Assembly (NCBI GenBank): GCA_036971615.1
Contig: JAYKKR010000002.1
Location: 2,914,001-2,978,000, forward strand
Direction of reading: 5' to 3'
Origin: Amyloporia xantha
Taxonomy: Eukaryota; Basidiomycota; Agaricomycetes; Polyporales; Adustoporiaceae
Length of the DNA: 64,000 nucleotides
Shown here: piece after piece, positions 1 through 11,985 of the stretch
Layout of the letters: each line of letters starts with the position of its first letter
Position numbering within the stretch: position 1 is the stretch's first letter
Translations under genes and position numbers: made by a program
Notes under the pieces: model-generated
What the model was told of the DNA's origin: nothing
The model's input: the letters and a program-made list of their open reading frames with translations, nothing else
Databases searched by the model: none

Positions 1-1791
1 CGGCGCAGCTCAGCCACATTGCGCGTCCCGGCATCCACAACCACGCGCATCCTGTCCGCGACCGTGCAGCACACGTCACGGACGGCCTCGAGCCGCGCCA
101 TCTCGTCGCGTACGGCCGGCTCGCCCGCGAGCAGGTCCGTCTGGTGCGCACGCAGCCGCTCTGCATCGAGCGCCATGGCCTGCTGGAGCGACGCGAGCTC
201 CGAGTGCAGCTTCTCGTGCACCTGAGAATGCAGCCGGAGGAGCTCCGGGTTCGGGGGACGCCGCGGCGCTGCGGTAGAGGGGGGAGGCGAGGCAGCTGTC
301 TGCGAAGCGGACGGGTCATCGGCGTCGAGCAAGTCAGGTGGTGGAATGGAAGGGGCAGGTGGCGGACGTGCTGCTGCTGCAGAATATGCCGTGGAGAGTG
401 CTGAGGGCGGTTGGGGTGCATAATAATGCTGCGGCTGGAAATTCGCTATGGGTTGGGGAGAGACGAAAGGAGGCGGGAGCGGAAGTAGAGGCGTATTCAG
501 CCGTGCGTTACCTGCTGGAGATACTGGTAGGGAGTATGGAGGATGCTGAGGGCCTACTGGGTGGGCAGACGACAGGGCATGAGATGCGGGCGGTATAGGA
601 GGTGGCGAAGAAGCTGGGGGAAGCATACTATGCATGGGCTGCTGTGGTATGGGGGCGGGGAACGGTTGATTTGATGGCGGCCCCGAGGTCGCCGGAGCGC
701 TGAATGACCGGGCTGACAGGGGAGTGGCATCGTGAACGGGATTCCGCGGGCTACCACTTGCCTGTGGAGTGTAGGTTGGGGGAACCGGCGAACTGGCCAG
801 GGATGAAACGCCGGAGGCAGTCGGTGGGTACGGGGGCAATGGAGGCGGAGGTCTAAGGGCAAGCGAAGCCTATTGGAGAGATTCCCCAGAAATTGAGAGC
901 ATTAGCGTGAGCAAGGCACACAATAAGCGAGCTACTGTACATTGCCGGGGATGCTGAGCGAGTCATGCCGGCTACTAGAATGTGGAGTAGGAGGTGGGAC
1001 ACTCAACATTGCGGAGTACGGGACCGGGGCGGATGTGCCAGGTTTAGCTGGAAGTGGGGGACGATCGCCGCCATGAACAGTGATGGGGGAAGGCGACGCT
1101 ATGGGAGGGGTAGGCCCTCCGGGTATCGGCGGAGGAGGCCGCCCTGAATAATCCGGGCCAGTGACCTGTGGACGTACCGACGCGGACTGGGGAGATGACA
1201 CGCGTGTCGGTTTAGCGTATACGGGCGGGACGCGAGAGAAACACTCCTGCATTGCGTCGACCAGCGCAATCAGGTTACACCCCTAGACGTAATTCCGACG
1301 CGTCGAGATCACATGAGCGAGGCATGGAAGACATGAGGGTATTCTGCTACGGACCTCGCTCTTCTTTTCCCAGTTGCGCAGGTACTCGATTTGGCACTTT
1401 CCGCTGACATCCACGTCGGGGCTTGCTCGGACGAGCATATCATTCGTCGGGACGACATAGACAATAGGGGGCTGCCGAGGATAGTCTCTGGTGAGCCATA
1501 TGGCGATGGGAATGTTATAGGAAGCACCGCGATATGTTATGGGCAGCAAGCCATGGAGACAGAGCAAGAGCTGTGTACGGCCGTCATCGTAGGCTACAGA
1601 AGAGCAGTAAATTATGAGCAATATAGGATAGGTGATCAGCTGCACACTGAACTGTAGACATCTGTCTTTGGGCGGATGGCAGGATGGCGGGCGAGGGCGG
1701 CATCGACATGGGCATATACGGTGTCCCTGTTAGCGTATGGCTGGATGTTCTGACGCAGCCATTTGTGGGTGAGGGACTCATGTGAACCCAT
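1..1791 (-). CDS. VPS23: ESCRT-I subunit Vps23/TSG101, 3' end beyond window
   Basis: Ubiquitin-binding ESCRT-I subunit that sorts ubiquitylated membrane cargo into multivesicular endosomes. The start (ATG at 1791) opens a short first exon with the motif WLRQNIQPYA, as at the start of UEV domains. A phase-1 intron (about 1587-1650) leads into YDDGRTQ, then YRGASYNIPI and YPRQPPIVYVVP, which are hallmark UEV strands. At the position of the E2 catalytic cysteine (SGKCQIEYL) there is Gln, so the domain should bind ubiquitin without conjugating it. After a second intron (about 1280-1370) comes a long Pro/Ser-rich linker (about 1250-240), then a helical coiled-coil stretch (about 235-1) with ELLRLHSQVHEKL. 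The C-terminal steadiness box would lie to the left of base 1. Family assignment is firm; the exact splice sites are less so. Confidence 0.9.
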
Positions 1792-1802
1792 TGGATGGGA
1801 GG

Positions 1803-2480
1803 CTATGCAATTGTTCTCTGGACGGCGCTCTGTAGGCTGGAGTAAGTGCAGCCAGTGACTAGTACTGGGTGGCGCCGACGCTGGACGCGCTGTACGGACC
1901 GGGTGGCGGATGTGGCGGAGCGGCGGTGCATCCAAACTCCGCGTGAAGCGCCAAGGTCCGCTGGTCCGGTCGTTATGGCTGCGTGCGCCAGTGAGTGGGA
2001 CGCCGAGCGGGAGAGCAGCGTACGTGTGCTCGCTGTGTCTGGCGCTGGGATCCGTGCTGTGCTGTCCTCGGGCGGTTCTCGTGGAGGAGTCTGGCAGATG
2101 GAGATGATGGGTGTGCACAGCTTATGGTCCGACGGGCTCCTATCCTGTCTGATTAAACCTTGCAGTGAGTAGACCATGTGGACGGTCTGTTGGGCCCAAG
2201 CTGCTGTATTTGCACTAGGTTTCGAATGGTCGGGCGCACCTGGGGCTAGATTTGCTTCCGCCGTGAGCACGATCCTTGGAAAGATCTGCCCCCGGTCGTC
2301 TATCGTATGCAGAACAGTAGAACTCGTCATACGTGTGTACTCGACAGCAGCGCTGCGCCCAACTGCGGGCGGTGGCCGGGGTTCTATCGATGGCTCTGAC
2401 TCCCGTTGTCCTCTTTTCTGGTCATTTGGTTTCTTCCCCCTTCGGCCGCTGTCCCTTTCGGGAAGGCTCAAAGGCTGCAC
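1803..2480 (-). CDS. Doubtful ORF upstream of VPS23
   Basis: An open frame of 225 codons ends 12 bp before the VPS23 start codon, on the same strand. It is rich in Ser, Thr, Arg and Pro and shows no domain, signal peptide or membrane segment that I recognise. It could be 5' leader sequence of VPS23, a small orphan gene beginning at an internal Met (about position 2331), or chance. Overlapping open frames exist on the other strand, which lowers its coding credibility. It is listed so that the space is not silent. Confidence 0.15.
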   Translation of the reverse strand: MQPLSLPERDSGRRGKKPNDQKRGQRESEPSIEPRPPPAVGRSAAVEYTRMTSSTVLHTIDDRGQIFPRIVLTAEANLAPGAPDHSKPSANTAAWAQQTVHMVYSLQGLIRQDRSPSDHKLCTPIISICQTPPREPPEDSTARIPAPDTASTRTLLSRSASHSLAHAAITTGPADLGASRGVWMHRRSATSATRSVQRVQRRRHPVLVTGCTYSSLQSAVQRTIA

Positions 2481-3032
2481 TATCGGTGTGAGTTCGCTTC
2501 ATCACCGGTCCACATGAGAAGTGGAACGTCCTCGCCGGACAGCTTGCCAATTGTCCTGTACAGCGTTTAGACACCTGACAGAATCCGCGGTCACCCTCGT
2601 CCGGCCGCTATCCTCCAAATGGTGCGCGATCCAGGCGCTTTCAGTACTCGCACAAAATCACCGGGTCCAGAGCCTCCGCACTTGTTTCCTATTCTTGCAC
2701 TTCTTCCACCAAAATTTCACAACCTCGACGCCCGATCCTTGGCTTGCCACGGACAGGGGTCGCTAACTTTCTACTATCTCCAGATCAGTGGCTCTTTCTT
2801 CCCATACCCGGATCACAACTCTTCGGCTCCTCCAGTTCAGCGCCGAATCGCATATTCTGAGATTCGACAGGCCATGCTATCAGCATGGCGCTACTGCTTT
2901 TGGCCTTTTTCAAGGGCCCGATTCTCATATATAGCCTGCTTGTTGTCCCTCAGTCCGACTTCCCTTCTCCCTTTGTGACTGCCTAATATTGCTCCGCCAA
3001 TTTCACATGGTGGTTATTGTCTCTGGCACGTA
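2481..3032. promoter_or_regulatory. Upstream region of the TEA-domain gene
   Basis: About 550 bp without a supported gene. Pyrimidine-rich tracts (for example around 2690-2720 and 2935-2990) are typical of fungal promoters and leaders just upstream of an ATG. No specific factor-binding site is claimed. Confidence 0.35.
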
Positions 3033-4813
3033 ATGTTACGGTACGGGTTGACTCAATACAAGTCCTCTTCGCCTTTGACGCCACCAAGTTCTGCTACCTC
3101 AAATGAGAGCATGGAGTCCCTCAACGACGGGCTCAAGCGCAAGTCTCTCACTCCGCAACGAAAGCACCATAAGTTGCTCAAAGACGGCAGCGAAGTATGG
3201 TCGTCAGATGTCGAAAAGATCTTCGTTGACGGTGAGAGATTTTACGTATATGACATTGTGCTAGAAGCTGATCCATCATTTTCGCTAACATGCAGGATTG
3301 CATAAGTACTGGGAGTCTCCTTGGGCGACATATTCCCGCGGCCGCAGTCGATGGCGAAATCAATTTCTGGTCGAACATCTCAAGAAGAGTGGCATCGAAC
3401 GGTCCAAGAAACAAGTCGCCAGCCATATCCAGGTCTTGAGGAATATGTGGAGGGGAGAGCCAGGTTCGTTCACCTGTGATGTGCTTCCGCGATTGCGGCT
3501 TATTTTGGGCTCACCTTTCATCCAGAATTTCATCTCGTAGCGGGAGGCGAGGAACTTTTCCAGGAGAACGGTCTATTGGCATCTCCGAAGAGCATCGCCG
3601 GTACAGGGTCGCCAGAACCTACTCCGTCTACAAGTCTGGACACCCCGGACTGGCGCCATTCGTGGTCCTCTATCGAGTCGGCGTCCTCCATGGCTGAGGT
3701 TTCTTCCCCGGAGCAATTGCCCATCGATATCTTCCCATCTTCATCCGGCCCACGGCTTGGTTCTGCTGGCCCCATGCCGCGCAACGCATCACCGCGCATC
3801 CAGCGTCCTGCCACCTTCCCAGCTGATGCCACTGGCAGCGGATTCTCCACCATCACTCCCGCCACGGCCAGGACACATAGTAGGGCAGCCGTGAAACTCG
3901 AGCCCCTTGCGATGGAGCCTACTCTGTTCAATCTTCCGCAAGGTTCGCTCCACGATACTCCCGAATTCGCGTACGTGCCTCCACCAAATCGGCTTTGTGG
4001 CATAAATTTCTGGACAAACGCGTTGGCCCTCGCGACCATCGACGTCGACAGCCTTACGACGAGACAATCGGGGTCAAATCATACTCTATCGCCGTCTAGG
4101 ATATTACTTCGGTTCAACGTCAACATTTCTCCCAACACCCCACCGGCTATGCAGGGTATCGACGGCATGGTCTCCTTCGCCACGCCTTGGACGACGTCGG
4201 CCAAGTGCCACACGAAGAAATGGGCAGGTAAGGCGTGCGTCTCACATGAGATTGGCCATTTCGAGCAGCAGCGTCTGCCAGGAGGCAGCAGTAGCAGCGC
4301 GTCTTCGATGGTCTTCGCAGGCCTTCCGCAGTCAGAGCTGAGTCGATGCAGATGGTCGGATCCGAGTACGTATGCGGGCGCATTTTATTGCCTCTCCTCA
4401 CACCCATGCGTTATCCTCATGTTGACTCTGAACACGTGTGGTTTTTTTCAGCTGTGCAAACTATCACGCAGCAGATCGTTGTGGACAGGGAGGTCCTTGC
4501 CGTCATCATCTACACGCTCGTCCGTGACCCTGCCGCGGGTGGCATGCCAAGTACGGAGTTGGTCGGCTTCCACAAGTACCCTTGGCAGACGCCGTCCTCA
4601 CAGCCTTTGGCGTCCCCTTCTATCTCACCCGTTTCACCATCGCTCTTTCCCAACACACGCGGCGCTGCTGCTGTGTCACAGATGCCGCTTTTCGCGCGTC
4701 CCTTGAGCGGTGGTGAAGATGCTCCACTGCCGAGCACGCTGGACTTCAGTCATACCCCGGCGATGGGCGCCCCCAACCCGACATTCCGAAATCCATCTAG
4801 GCTCTTTCAGTGA
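3033..4813 (+). CDS. TEA/ATTS-domain transcription factor (AbaA/Tec1 family)
   Basis: Nuclear DNA-binding protein of the TEA/ATTS family, which in fungi includes regulators of sporulation and hyphal growth (AbaA, Tec1). Four exons can be read: 3033-3231, 3296-3463, 3541-4365 and 4452-4813, giving 517 residues; all three introns are phase 1 with GT-AG ends. The TEA domain lies at about residues 50-125: it opens with SEVWSSDVEKIFVDG, is cut by intron 1, and closes with the recognition-helix motif KKQVASHIQVL. The remainder is Ser/Pro-rich, with a mid-protein region including LCGINFWTNAL that may be the conserved post-TEA region. The gene is convergent with NOC3. The TEA domain makes the family call firm; its target genes cannot be inferred here. 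Confidence 0.88.
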
Positions 4814-5096
4814 CCGGCTATGTCCCTTTCCCAGCCTACCTACTTCGCCGCCCCTTTGTGAACATCTATTTATACACCTCCCTTCGCCTTTTTCTAAGCT
4901 GTGGCACCGGACCATACTTTGTCTTTATATTTGCGCGTTATGTCGCCTTACCCGTTATAAGCGTGTTCTGTATTAATGGCTGTATCATCAGGATCATTGT
5001 AGATATAATGGTCCACGATCTCGGGGCCCACAAAATAAATGTAGCCGCTAATTGTTTCTTGACTAATTTGCCAGTGGATTGATTGATTTTCTACTA

Positions 5097-7899
5097 CTAT
5101 GACGACGACTTCAACAGCTTCTGAGCTTGGTCACGTACTCGTGAGTCCCAATGGCTCTGCACTAAGAAGCGTAGCTCCCAGAATGTGGTGCCAAACGGAT
5201 TGCTTAGCTGAGGGTCGTCGAGGTCTGGTCGATAAATACCGTTGCCACTGCGATCTTCCGTGGACAACAACGCTTCTAACTTCGATTCTCTTTCAATGAG
5301 GCCTCCCACGAACTCCAAGGCCCGCGATGTCGACACTGGGGGCCAGTGCAGGGCGGCGATCAGTAGACGCTTCGCAAATGCAGCTGTGCGCCAGGGGGGA
5401 GCGGAGGATGACGCCGCCCGGGGGCTGAACACAAGGTGCAACGCGCGGAAAAGCATGTCAGCCGTTGATTGCGACTTTGAAACGCGGATGTCGGATTTGA
5501 ATGTGACTGGGCGCGGAATTTCGATATCGGGAGCAAGGCACAACGGAGGAAGAATAGCGTATAAGGCGTTGATGAAATCTGTCAAATCAATGTCAAGAGC
5601 TTCCCCTGTTGATTTTCCAGGGTAAGGATCATCCCGAATTTATAATAAGAAGCACTCTGACCTTGCCCTGAGAGAAGCTCGAAGGCGGTGACGATACATG
5701 ATAGCTGATGTTGCACAATGTCCGTATCTGACAAAGTTCCGTCGTTTTCGGTGGCGCTCCTGGTCATGAGATCCTTCAATACCTTCATCAAGTCCTTGAA
5801 GAAGTCGATATTGACGAGGTGAGAGAACCTGGATACGCCTTGCAGAGCCGCAGGAAGTAGAGGGGTGGGATGTGGATTCTTGAGTATCCGGAAATAGAGC
5901 ACAAAGAGCAGCTTCAGCGTTTCCGTTTGCTATAATACTCGTTGTCAGCGACGTTGCCGAGAAAGATAATAATTCATATGCCCACAGTGGCTGCACGGTC
6001 TTCTTTGTCCACCTCGGCCTCAGCCTCGCGCATTTCCTTCTGGATTTCTTTTTTCTCCTTTAACACCTTCTTTGCCTTCTTACTTAGGTGTGGTTGCTCG
6101 ACCTTCTTCCCTTTGGTCCGACCTTTTCCCTGCCGCTTGTCTCGCGGCTCTTTATCCACCGCAGATTCAGATGCGCGGACACCGAGCTCCGTCTTCAGGC
6201 GGAGATAAAGGAGGCACGACAGAACATCAGGATGTACATTGAACTTACGCTCCTTGATCATCCTGTTGAGAAGGCGGACCGTCTCTAGTGAAGCCTCGCC
6301 TGTATTGTCGGCGCGGAAAACTTTTATGATAGAGTTAAGACATAGGTCAGAGGACTACAAGATCAGAGTTAGGGAAGAGTGACCTTAACGACAGGAACAA
6401 CAACTGACCTTATCCCAGGACTTCTTGCTCAGATATGCAACGATGGTGTTCATGATGTTGGCGCGGAAATTGAAGTGTGTCGCCTCGACCAGAAGTGAAC
6501 ACATGCATTGAAGAGCAGTTTCAGCCAGCTCACTCTTCGCTAACATAAGATCAGAACCGACAATCCGTTTGTTGATGGACAACTCCTACCTTTGACTTCG
6601 GCCTCAAGCAAACGTAAATAGGATTGGTATACCATGACGAGCCCCTGCTCCCAGTCCCTCGTACGCTGTACCATCTGGCTCACCTTCTCAGCCTTTTCCT
6701 TGTCAGTGAGGGCACGGATACGGTAACCAGGGATGACATCCTTAAGCACTGCGAGCTGGGACAGTATCGTCATTTTTCGGATGACCACATCATTGGGAAC
6801 TGGGTCCGGATGCGTGGGAGTCGAGATCTCCGGGAGGGAGAACGTATGTAGCCGTCTGAGAAGGCCGAGCTGAAACCTAGTCAATGTACAGCGCATAGAC
6901 GAAATCGAGAAAGCGTACACTATTTTCTGGATCCGATACAATTTCCTGACATATCCCGGCGATCTGCTCCTTAGCGCCTTGTATTCGGGCTTTCCGAGAC
7001 TTGTTTCCAATGACATCAACTACGGCTGGCCGACCGAAGCGAGCACCAGTCGACACGTCCTCTACCTTGTGGGTGGGCTCCTGTGCCGACCGGTCCTCCT
7101 CGTCAGACTCTTCGTCACTGTCGTTGCTGCCCTCGTCTTTGGTGAGAATAACTTTAGTTTCATTCCGTTGTATTCGTCCGTCCGCCAGCTTTATCGGCAG
7201 GCGCTCTATGCCCTTGTCCTTTTCCAATCCAGGCTCCCATGACGAGCGTCGCTTGCGCGGCAGCGCCTCGTACGGCATTTCATCGTCGGAGTCTTGCGCC
7301 GGCTTCTGCCTTCGGGGTATACCAGATCCTGACGAAGACGAGGCACCGTCGTCAATATCAGAGACACTGCCCTCCTCGTCCCCGTCCTCATCGTCGATCC
7401 CAGAGCTCCAGGCGTCGTCGTCTTCATCATGCGAATCCACAGAGGGAAGGTCGTCTTGTGTAGACTTACGGACGGGTTTGTGCAGGCGATGTATTCGTTC
7501 AACCTCCTTCTTACTCCTAAATCATATCACGGCGTGAGTCGTCGAGGTGGCCGCCGTACACGAGGTAGCAGACGTACCTAGCAATACCCTTCTGATCTAA
7601 TTTATCCAAGAATGCTATGGCGCCGCCATACTCTTCGAGCATATCAAGGTCCTCATCGGACAACTCCACTTCATCGTTGTATGTAGGAATAGGGATGATT
7701 TCCCTGTCCGCTGCCCTTTCTTTGCCCTTGTCCTTTGTTTTGGAAGACGTTTTCTTCTTCCCGGATTCCGTAGCTTTTCCTAATTTACGCTTCTTGGAAG
7801 GGCCCTGTAACCCGGTCATTCCCCTGGCCCGTGTAGACGTTAAGGTAAACATACCTGTGTCGACTGTGCAGGACGTTTACGAGTGGATTGAAGAGCCAT
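5097..7899 (-). CDS. NOC3: Nucleolar complex protein Noc3 (60S ribosome biogenesis)
   Basis: Noc3 works with Noc2 in nucleolar and nucleoplasmic export of pre-60S particles and in yeast is also linked to replication licensing. The first exon is short (MALQSTRKRPAQSTQ, ATG at 7899). A 50-bp GT-AG intron (about 7805-7854) joins it in frame to a Lys-rich nuclear-localisation-like stretch. Acidic Asp/Glu/Ser-rich segments follow (about 7440-7330), then the conserved motif LPIKLADGRIQ and the Noc3 N-terminal helical region. The C-terminal CBF/Mak21-type domain occupies about 5900-5100 (FWELRFLVQSHWDSRV near the end). Several further short introns are implied by frame changes between 5580 and 6980. 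The gene shares a divergent promoter with APC5. Confidence 0.88.
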
Positions 7900-8219
7900 G
7901 GCTAATACGGGTCCCCGCAGTGAGAGGAGGGATGCAAGCCTGTTACCGCAATTGATCTTGATTGGCCAATCAGCATGTCCACAGCCAAAAACATTCGTGA
8001 TTTTTCCACAAATGGAAAGATTATCTCACAATCACGCGTAAGCGCGCATTGAATAAACGCGATCGAGTTGGACTCGAGCGCGACGCGTCTCCGCTGACCG
8101 CGTGGTGGCCATCCTTGTTACTGCTCGTCTCTTTCGCACTCTTTACAGCATTTCTTTATTCCGCCAACACATATACATTGCAAACGCTAGTCACCGGATC
8201 CTACTTGCTGGACGCTGAC
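7900..8219. promoter_or_regulatory. Divergent promoter between NOC3 and APC5
   Basis: The start codons of NOC3 (7899, minus) and APC5 (8220, plus) are 320 bp apart, so both promoters must share this interval. An ATTGGCCAAT palindrome at about 7959-7968 contains CCAAT in both directions and could bind a CCAAT-binding (HAP-type) factor. That role is inferred from sequence alone. Confidence 0.45.
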
Positions 8220-11201
8220 ATGACCCATCCCGCGCCACCACCTACGAGCCACGTTCTCAGACCCCATCATATCAACTTATTGAAGCTCCTTGTATTATCG
8301 TTTCAGATTTACGATAGTACTGCAGATGGTACGCTACCTCCCCCCTTCATGGTTCACATATATCGGATTCTTTTGCGCGAAATTGCCGAGGTGCGTGGGT
8401 TTGATTCTCGCTGAAGGCTTCACATGAACACTATCCCACAGGTCGCGCAGCCCACAAGCTATGCGGCGCTTATGACAGAGATTGTAAAAGGGCCATTGGC
8501 AGACATGCCGGTTCCAGTAAAGTTTATCCGCGAGTTCTCCATGGAGGTCTGTTGTATCTTATGCTTTGCATTGCTTATATATGAACAAGGCCTACAGCCG
8601 ATGCACCTCAAATCACCTGAGAGTCTAACCGAATTTTTTCGTGGTAAGTTTTATGTCGTTCTCGGATTCGATCTGTACCTTATATCAGATCTCAGCTGTG
8701 CCGATGCTATACTTGGAGAAGGATGAGGAAGACGTGGGCATCTTCCGTTCTTACTGGAATTTCACACTTATTGACTTCATGACAGAGCAGCACAAGATTC
8801 GTAAGTGTGATACATTCCATTTGTACGAAGATCTTCGTCAGGGACGCGCTAACTACTCCTTAGAACCGTCGCTCCCTTTTCGGATATTTTGCTCGGCGCT
8901 GCTATATTAGTTTCTGCAAATTGTCCTTCACAGGTGTCGCCAAGCTGCATAGCGACTATACGAAATGGATAGGACAGTCGGAAGGTCACTTGAAACCGTT
9001 GGCGGGATATCAGCATATCAGGAAGGATCAATTGTCATATGGTATACAATTAGAAATCATTGCATCTGGAAAGTGCTTACAACTGTGTGGCTAGACTATC
9101 AAATTTACAAGACGCTCGCAGACAAGAAGCCTTTCGCAACAAACGAAGCCTATGCTGCGTACGCCACCAATACCCGCGTCCACGAGTGTCATATCTTACC
9201 CGGTGCTGCATAGATTTGAAAAAGGCCTCGCTGTGGGAGACGAAAATCTCGCGATAGAAAATTTGAGGCGTTTCTTTGAGCAGCATTTTCACGAGGATAA
9301 TGACTCGTAAGTGACTCTGGTAAACATTTTCTCGTTAATGGATGCCGATTTGATATTAGGGGACTCCGACAGCATGCCCTACTGAATCTGGCGAGAAAGC
9401 ACTATCTGAACCATGAATATATCGCGTGTCGCAAGGTACGTACTATAGAAGTACATCCAGAAGCTGGACTGATTGCACTACAACATAAAATCAGTTCATT
9501 CAAGAAGCTGTTGGAGTTGCTCGTACCAGTAACGACAGGATCACTTTACAGCATTGCATGAGGTACGGTGGCGTGATTACTCACACAGTGGCAGATACGA
9601 AGACTTACGATCCTCAGCATGCTACACCGACTTCCTCCTTTAGAACACGGCCGACGATCGACATTTAACGATATTCAACCCGATCTCCACCCTCTGGAAG
9701 TCCTTTTCGATGTGCAGAAACTTATTCAGATTACACATGTGCGTCCAACTATTCAAATACAGTAAGCTGCGAGCATTTAGAAGAATGTACAACAGCAGCA
9801 ACCAATGACCGCGTCCTTCGAGAAAATCACTGAGGCTATCGGGTTATACGACCATTGGGTGGACATTCAGCACGGCCCTTTCGTGGAAGCCGAGCAGTGG
9901 GGACAACATGCGGTGCAAAGCGTGGTGTGGAATATGCATGGTATGCTGTTTACTACTTAGTTTATTTTGCACCATCTGAATGGCGTATATGTAGGTAGCA
10001 TTCGACTGTCCCAGATCGAGGAGAACATCGTCACTGCCTTTACGGAGGTGGGTGGTGATGACAACAACCGCTTGGTAGTCACCTTGAATCGTGCTTACTA
10101 TGTGAGCAGTTTCTCGCGTTGATTCCGTAGGATTCACTCTAATTGTCCCGCATCGATGGTGCAGCGAGCGCGTCAAGGCAAATATGAAGATGCCATCGCA
10201 ATTCTTCTGGAGCCAGATGTATGGCGAGGACTGTCCTTGAACCAATATCATACCTGGGCAAGCGAGATTTGGCACATCCTTGTTCTGCGCGCCAGCCGCC
10301 GGTCAGTCTCAAGCAATGCGATAACGCCTAATGATACTCACGTCTTCGTTATAGCGGGCAGGAGCGTCAACACGCCGACTTCTTGAAACAACGGCGGCCG
10401 CATGTGGTTTATAGAGCTAGGGAGTATTGGTTTTGGGCACCAACGCCGTTAAATTCAATGATACGTGATCCTCTGTATGAGACGATGCAAATGCGGGTAA
10501 GTGTAGTATCTTTCGTAACATGAATATCTACAAGTTCATGCGTCTTTATTCTAGCACGTTGACCAAGGGCACGCATGGGTCGAACCACTCTTGACAGCTG
10601 TATGGCACGCGGAACTCCAATGTCGCTATGGATTGTATAGAACAGCAATCGTTCTGCTTGCGGACATCGGTCTGGAATTTGGTATGTCGAAGTGGTGTCG
10701 GAAGATCATTGACGAGATCATGCCTCAGGTACATTCCTCCCTTGTCAGTATGCATATACAAGGGGCCATATGATTTACTTGCTTTGCAGATTATCAGTGG
10801 AAACGAACTCGAGCAGCGAGCATTGGCTTGTTTTACTCTCGCAAGGTGCATCATCGCCGCAGGAGACTCTTCCCGTTAGTACAGCCCCTCTGGACATTGA
10901 CTACGTGTGTACTAATTTATTCCTGACAGCCGAGTCACTACACGAATGCCTACCCTACCTCTTGATGGCAGAGAATGATTATGCAACACTTGAAATGTTC
11001 CGCTCGCTGCAGGATGTACAATACCTATTATCTGTGGTCTATCACAATCTCGGACTGACCACGGAGCGGGACGAGGCTGCGACACGACATCTAAAAACGG
11101 AGGAGGAACGCAAGAAGGCGGCGACTGTCGTCCTTGAAGACTGGGTGCTGGAGGTCTGGGACTTGGTCGGGGACGTAGGGGCTGCTCTTGCAGCGAGATA
11201 G
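8220..11201 (+). CDS. APC5: Anaphase-promoting complex subunit 5 (Apc5)
   Basis: TPR-containing scaffold subunit of the APC/C ubiquitin ligase that drives mitotic exit. The start at 8220 precedes the conserved N-terminal helices (HHINLLKLLVLSFQ). The first intron runs 8391-8441, and the second exon ends at 8546. The gene is split into well over ten small exons, with introns seen as frame changes at roughly 150-bp intervals. TPR-like repeats fill the C-terminal half, for example AELQCRYGLYRTAIVLLADI followed by LEQRALACFTLARC. The last exon carries SLQDVQYLLSVVYHNLGLTTE, closely resembling the C-terminus of animal APC5. An upstream in-frame Met at 8049 is possible, but its extension looks like leader sequence. 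The family call rests on the C-terminal TPRs and N-terminal pattern; some splice sites are uncertain. Confidence 0.82.
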
Positions 11202-11408
11202 TATCATTTGTTTATACTGTATGTAGTATACCATGTATAATCACTGTGCACGACGCGCCATTATTGCACGCAATCCTCGATTGAACAAAAATCAAAAACA
11301 GAGTTCAAGGAATGCAATTGATTAAAAAGGCACCATCCGCAGTAATCATACGGCAAACCTGTCGTTAGCGGAGTCGATCCTCACAGCCGTTTCAATAAAT
11401 TTGACATT

Positions 11409-11897
11409 CACTGGATGCGGGTATTAATCTTTTTGGGTGAAAGATAGTAAAAAGATTGAAAAAAGAGTTTAAAGGGGTTTACCATCTTTAGCACCTTAAT
11501 ATTGATAAAATACCAAGGGAAGATTGATAAAAAGACAGAAAAGAAGATTGAAAAGATATTAAGAACAGATTGAAATAAGATTGAAGAAAAGATTGAAATA
11601 CATCTTATCTGTCTTGTATCAAACTGTTTTCAATATTACAGACAAAAAGATGAAAGTGAGACTGAAATAAGACTTTAATAGGATTGATGGGAAAGATTGA
11701 AAACAGATTGAAATAGGATTGTGACAGCTCTGTCACAGTATGTTCAAAATCTTGTGACATGAAAGATAGAGATAAGACTGTGACCACATGTTTTCAATCT
11801 TTTTAATCAGTTTTAAGTGTCATATGATGCAGAAAAAAATGAATACAAGACTGAAATAAAACACAAAAAGGATTGAAAAATAAAGATGAAATAAGAC
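11409..11897 (+). repeat. Left arm of the inverted repeat
   Basis: Pairs base for base with 11986-12474 around a centre at 11941/11942. It is strongly AT-rich compared with the flanks and contains many variants of GATTGAAA (for example near 11453, 11568, 11580, 11589 and 11695). Confidence 0.85.
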
Positions 11898-11985
11898 TGA
11901 AATAAGACTGAAATAGGATTGAAATAAGATTGAATTTTTCAATCCTATTTTAATCTTATTTTAATCTTGCTTCAATTGTATTTCG

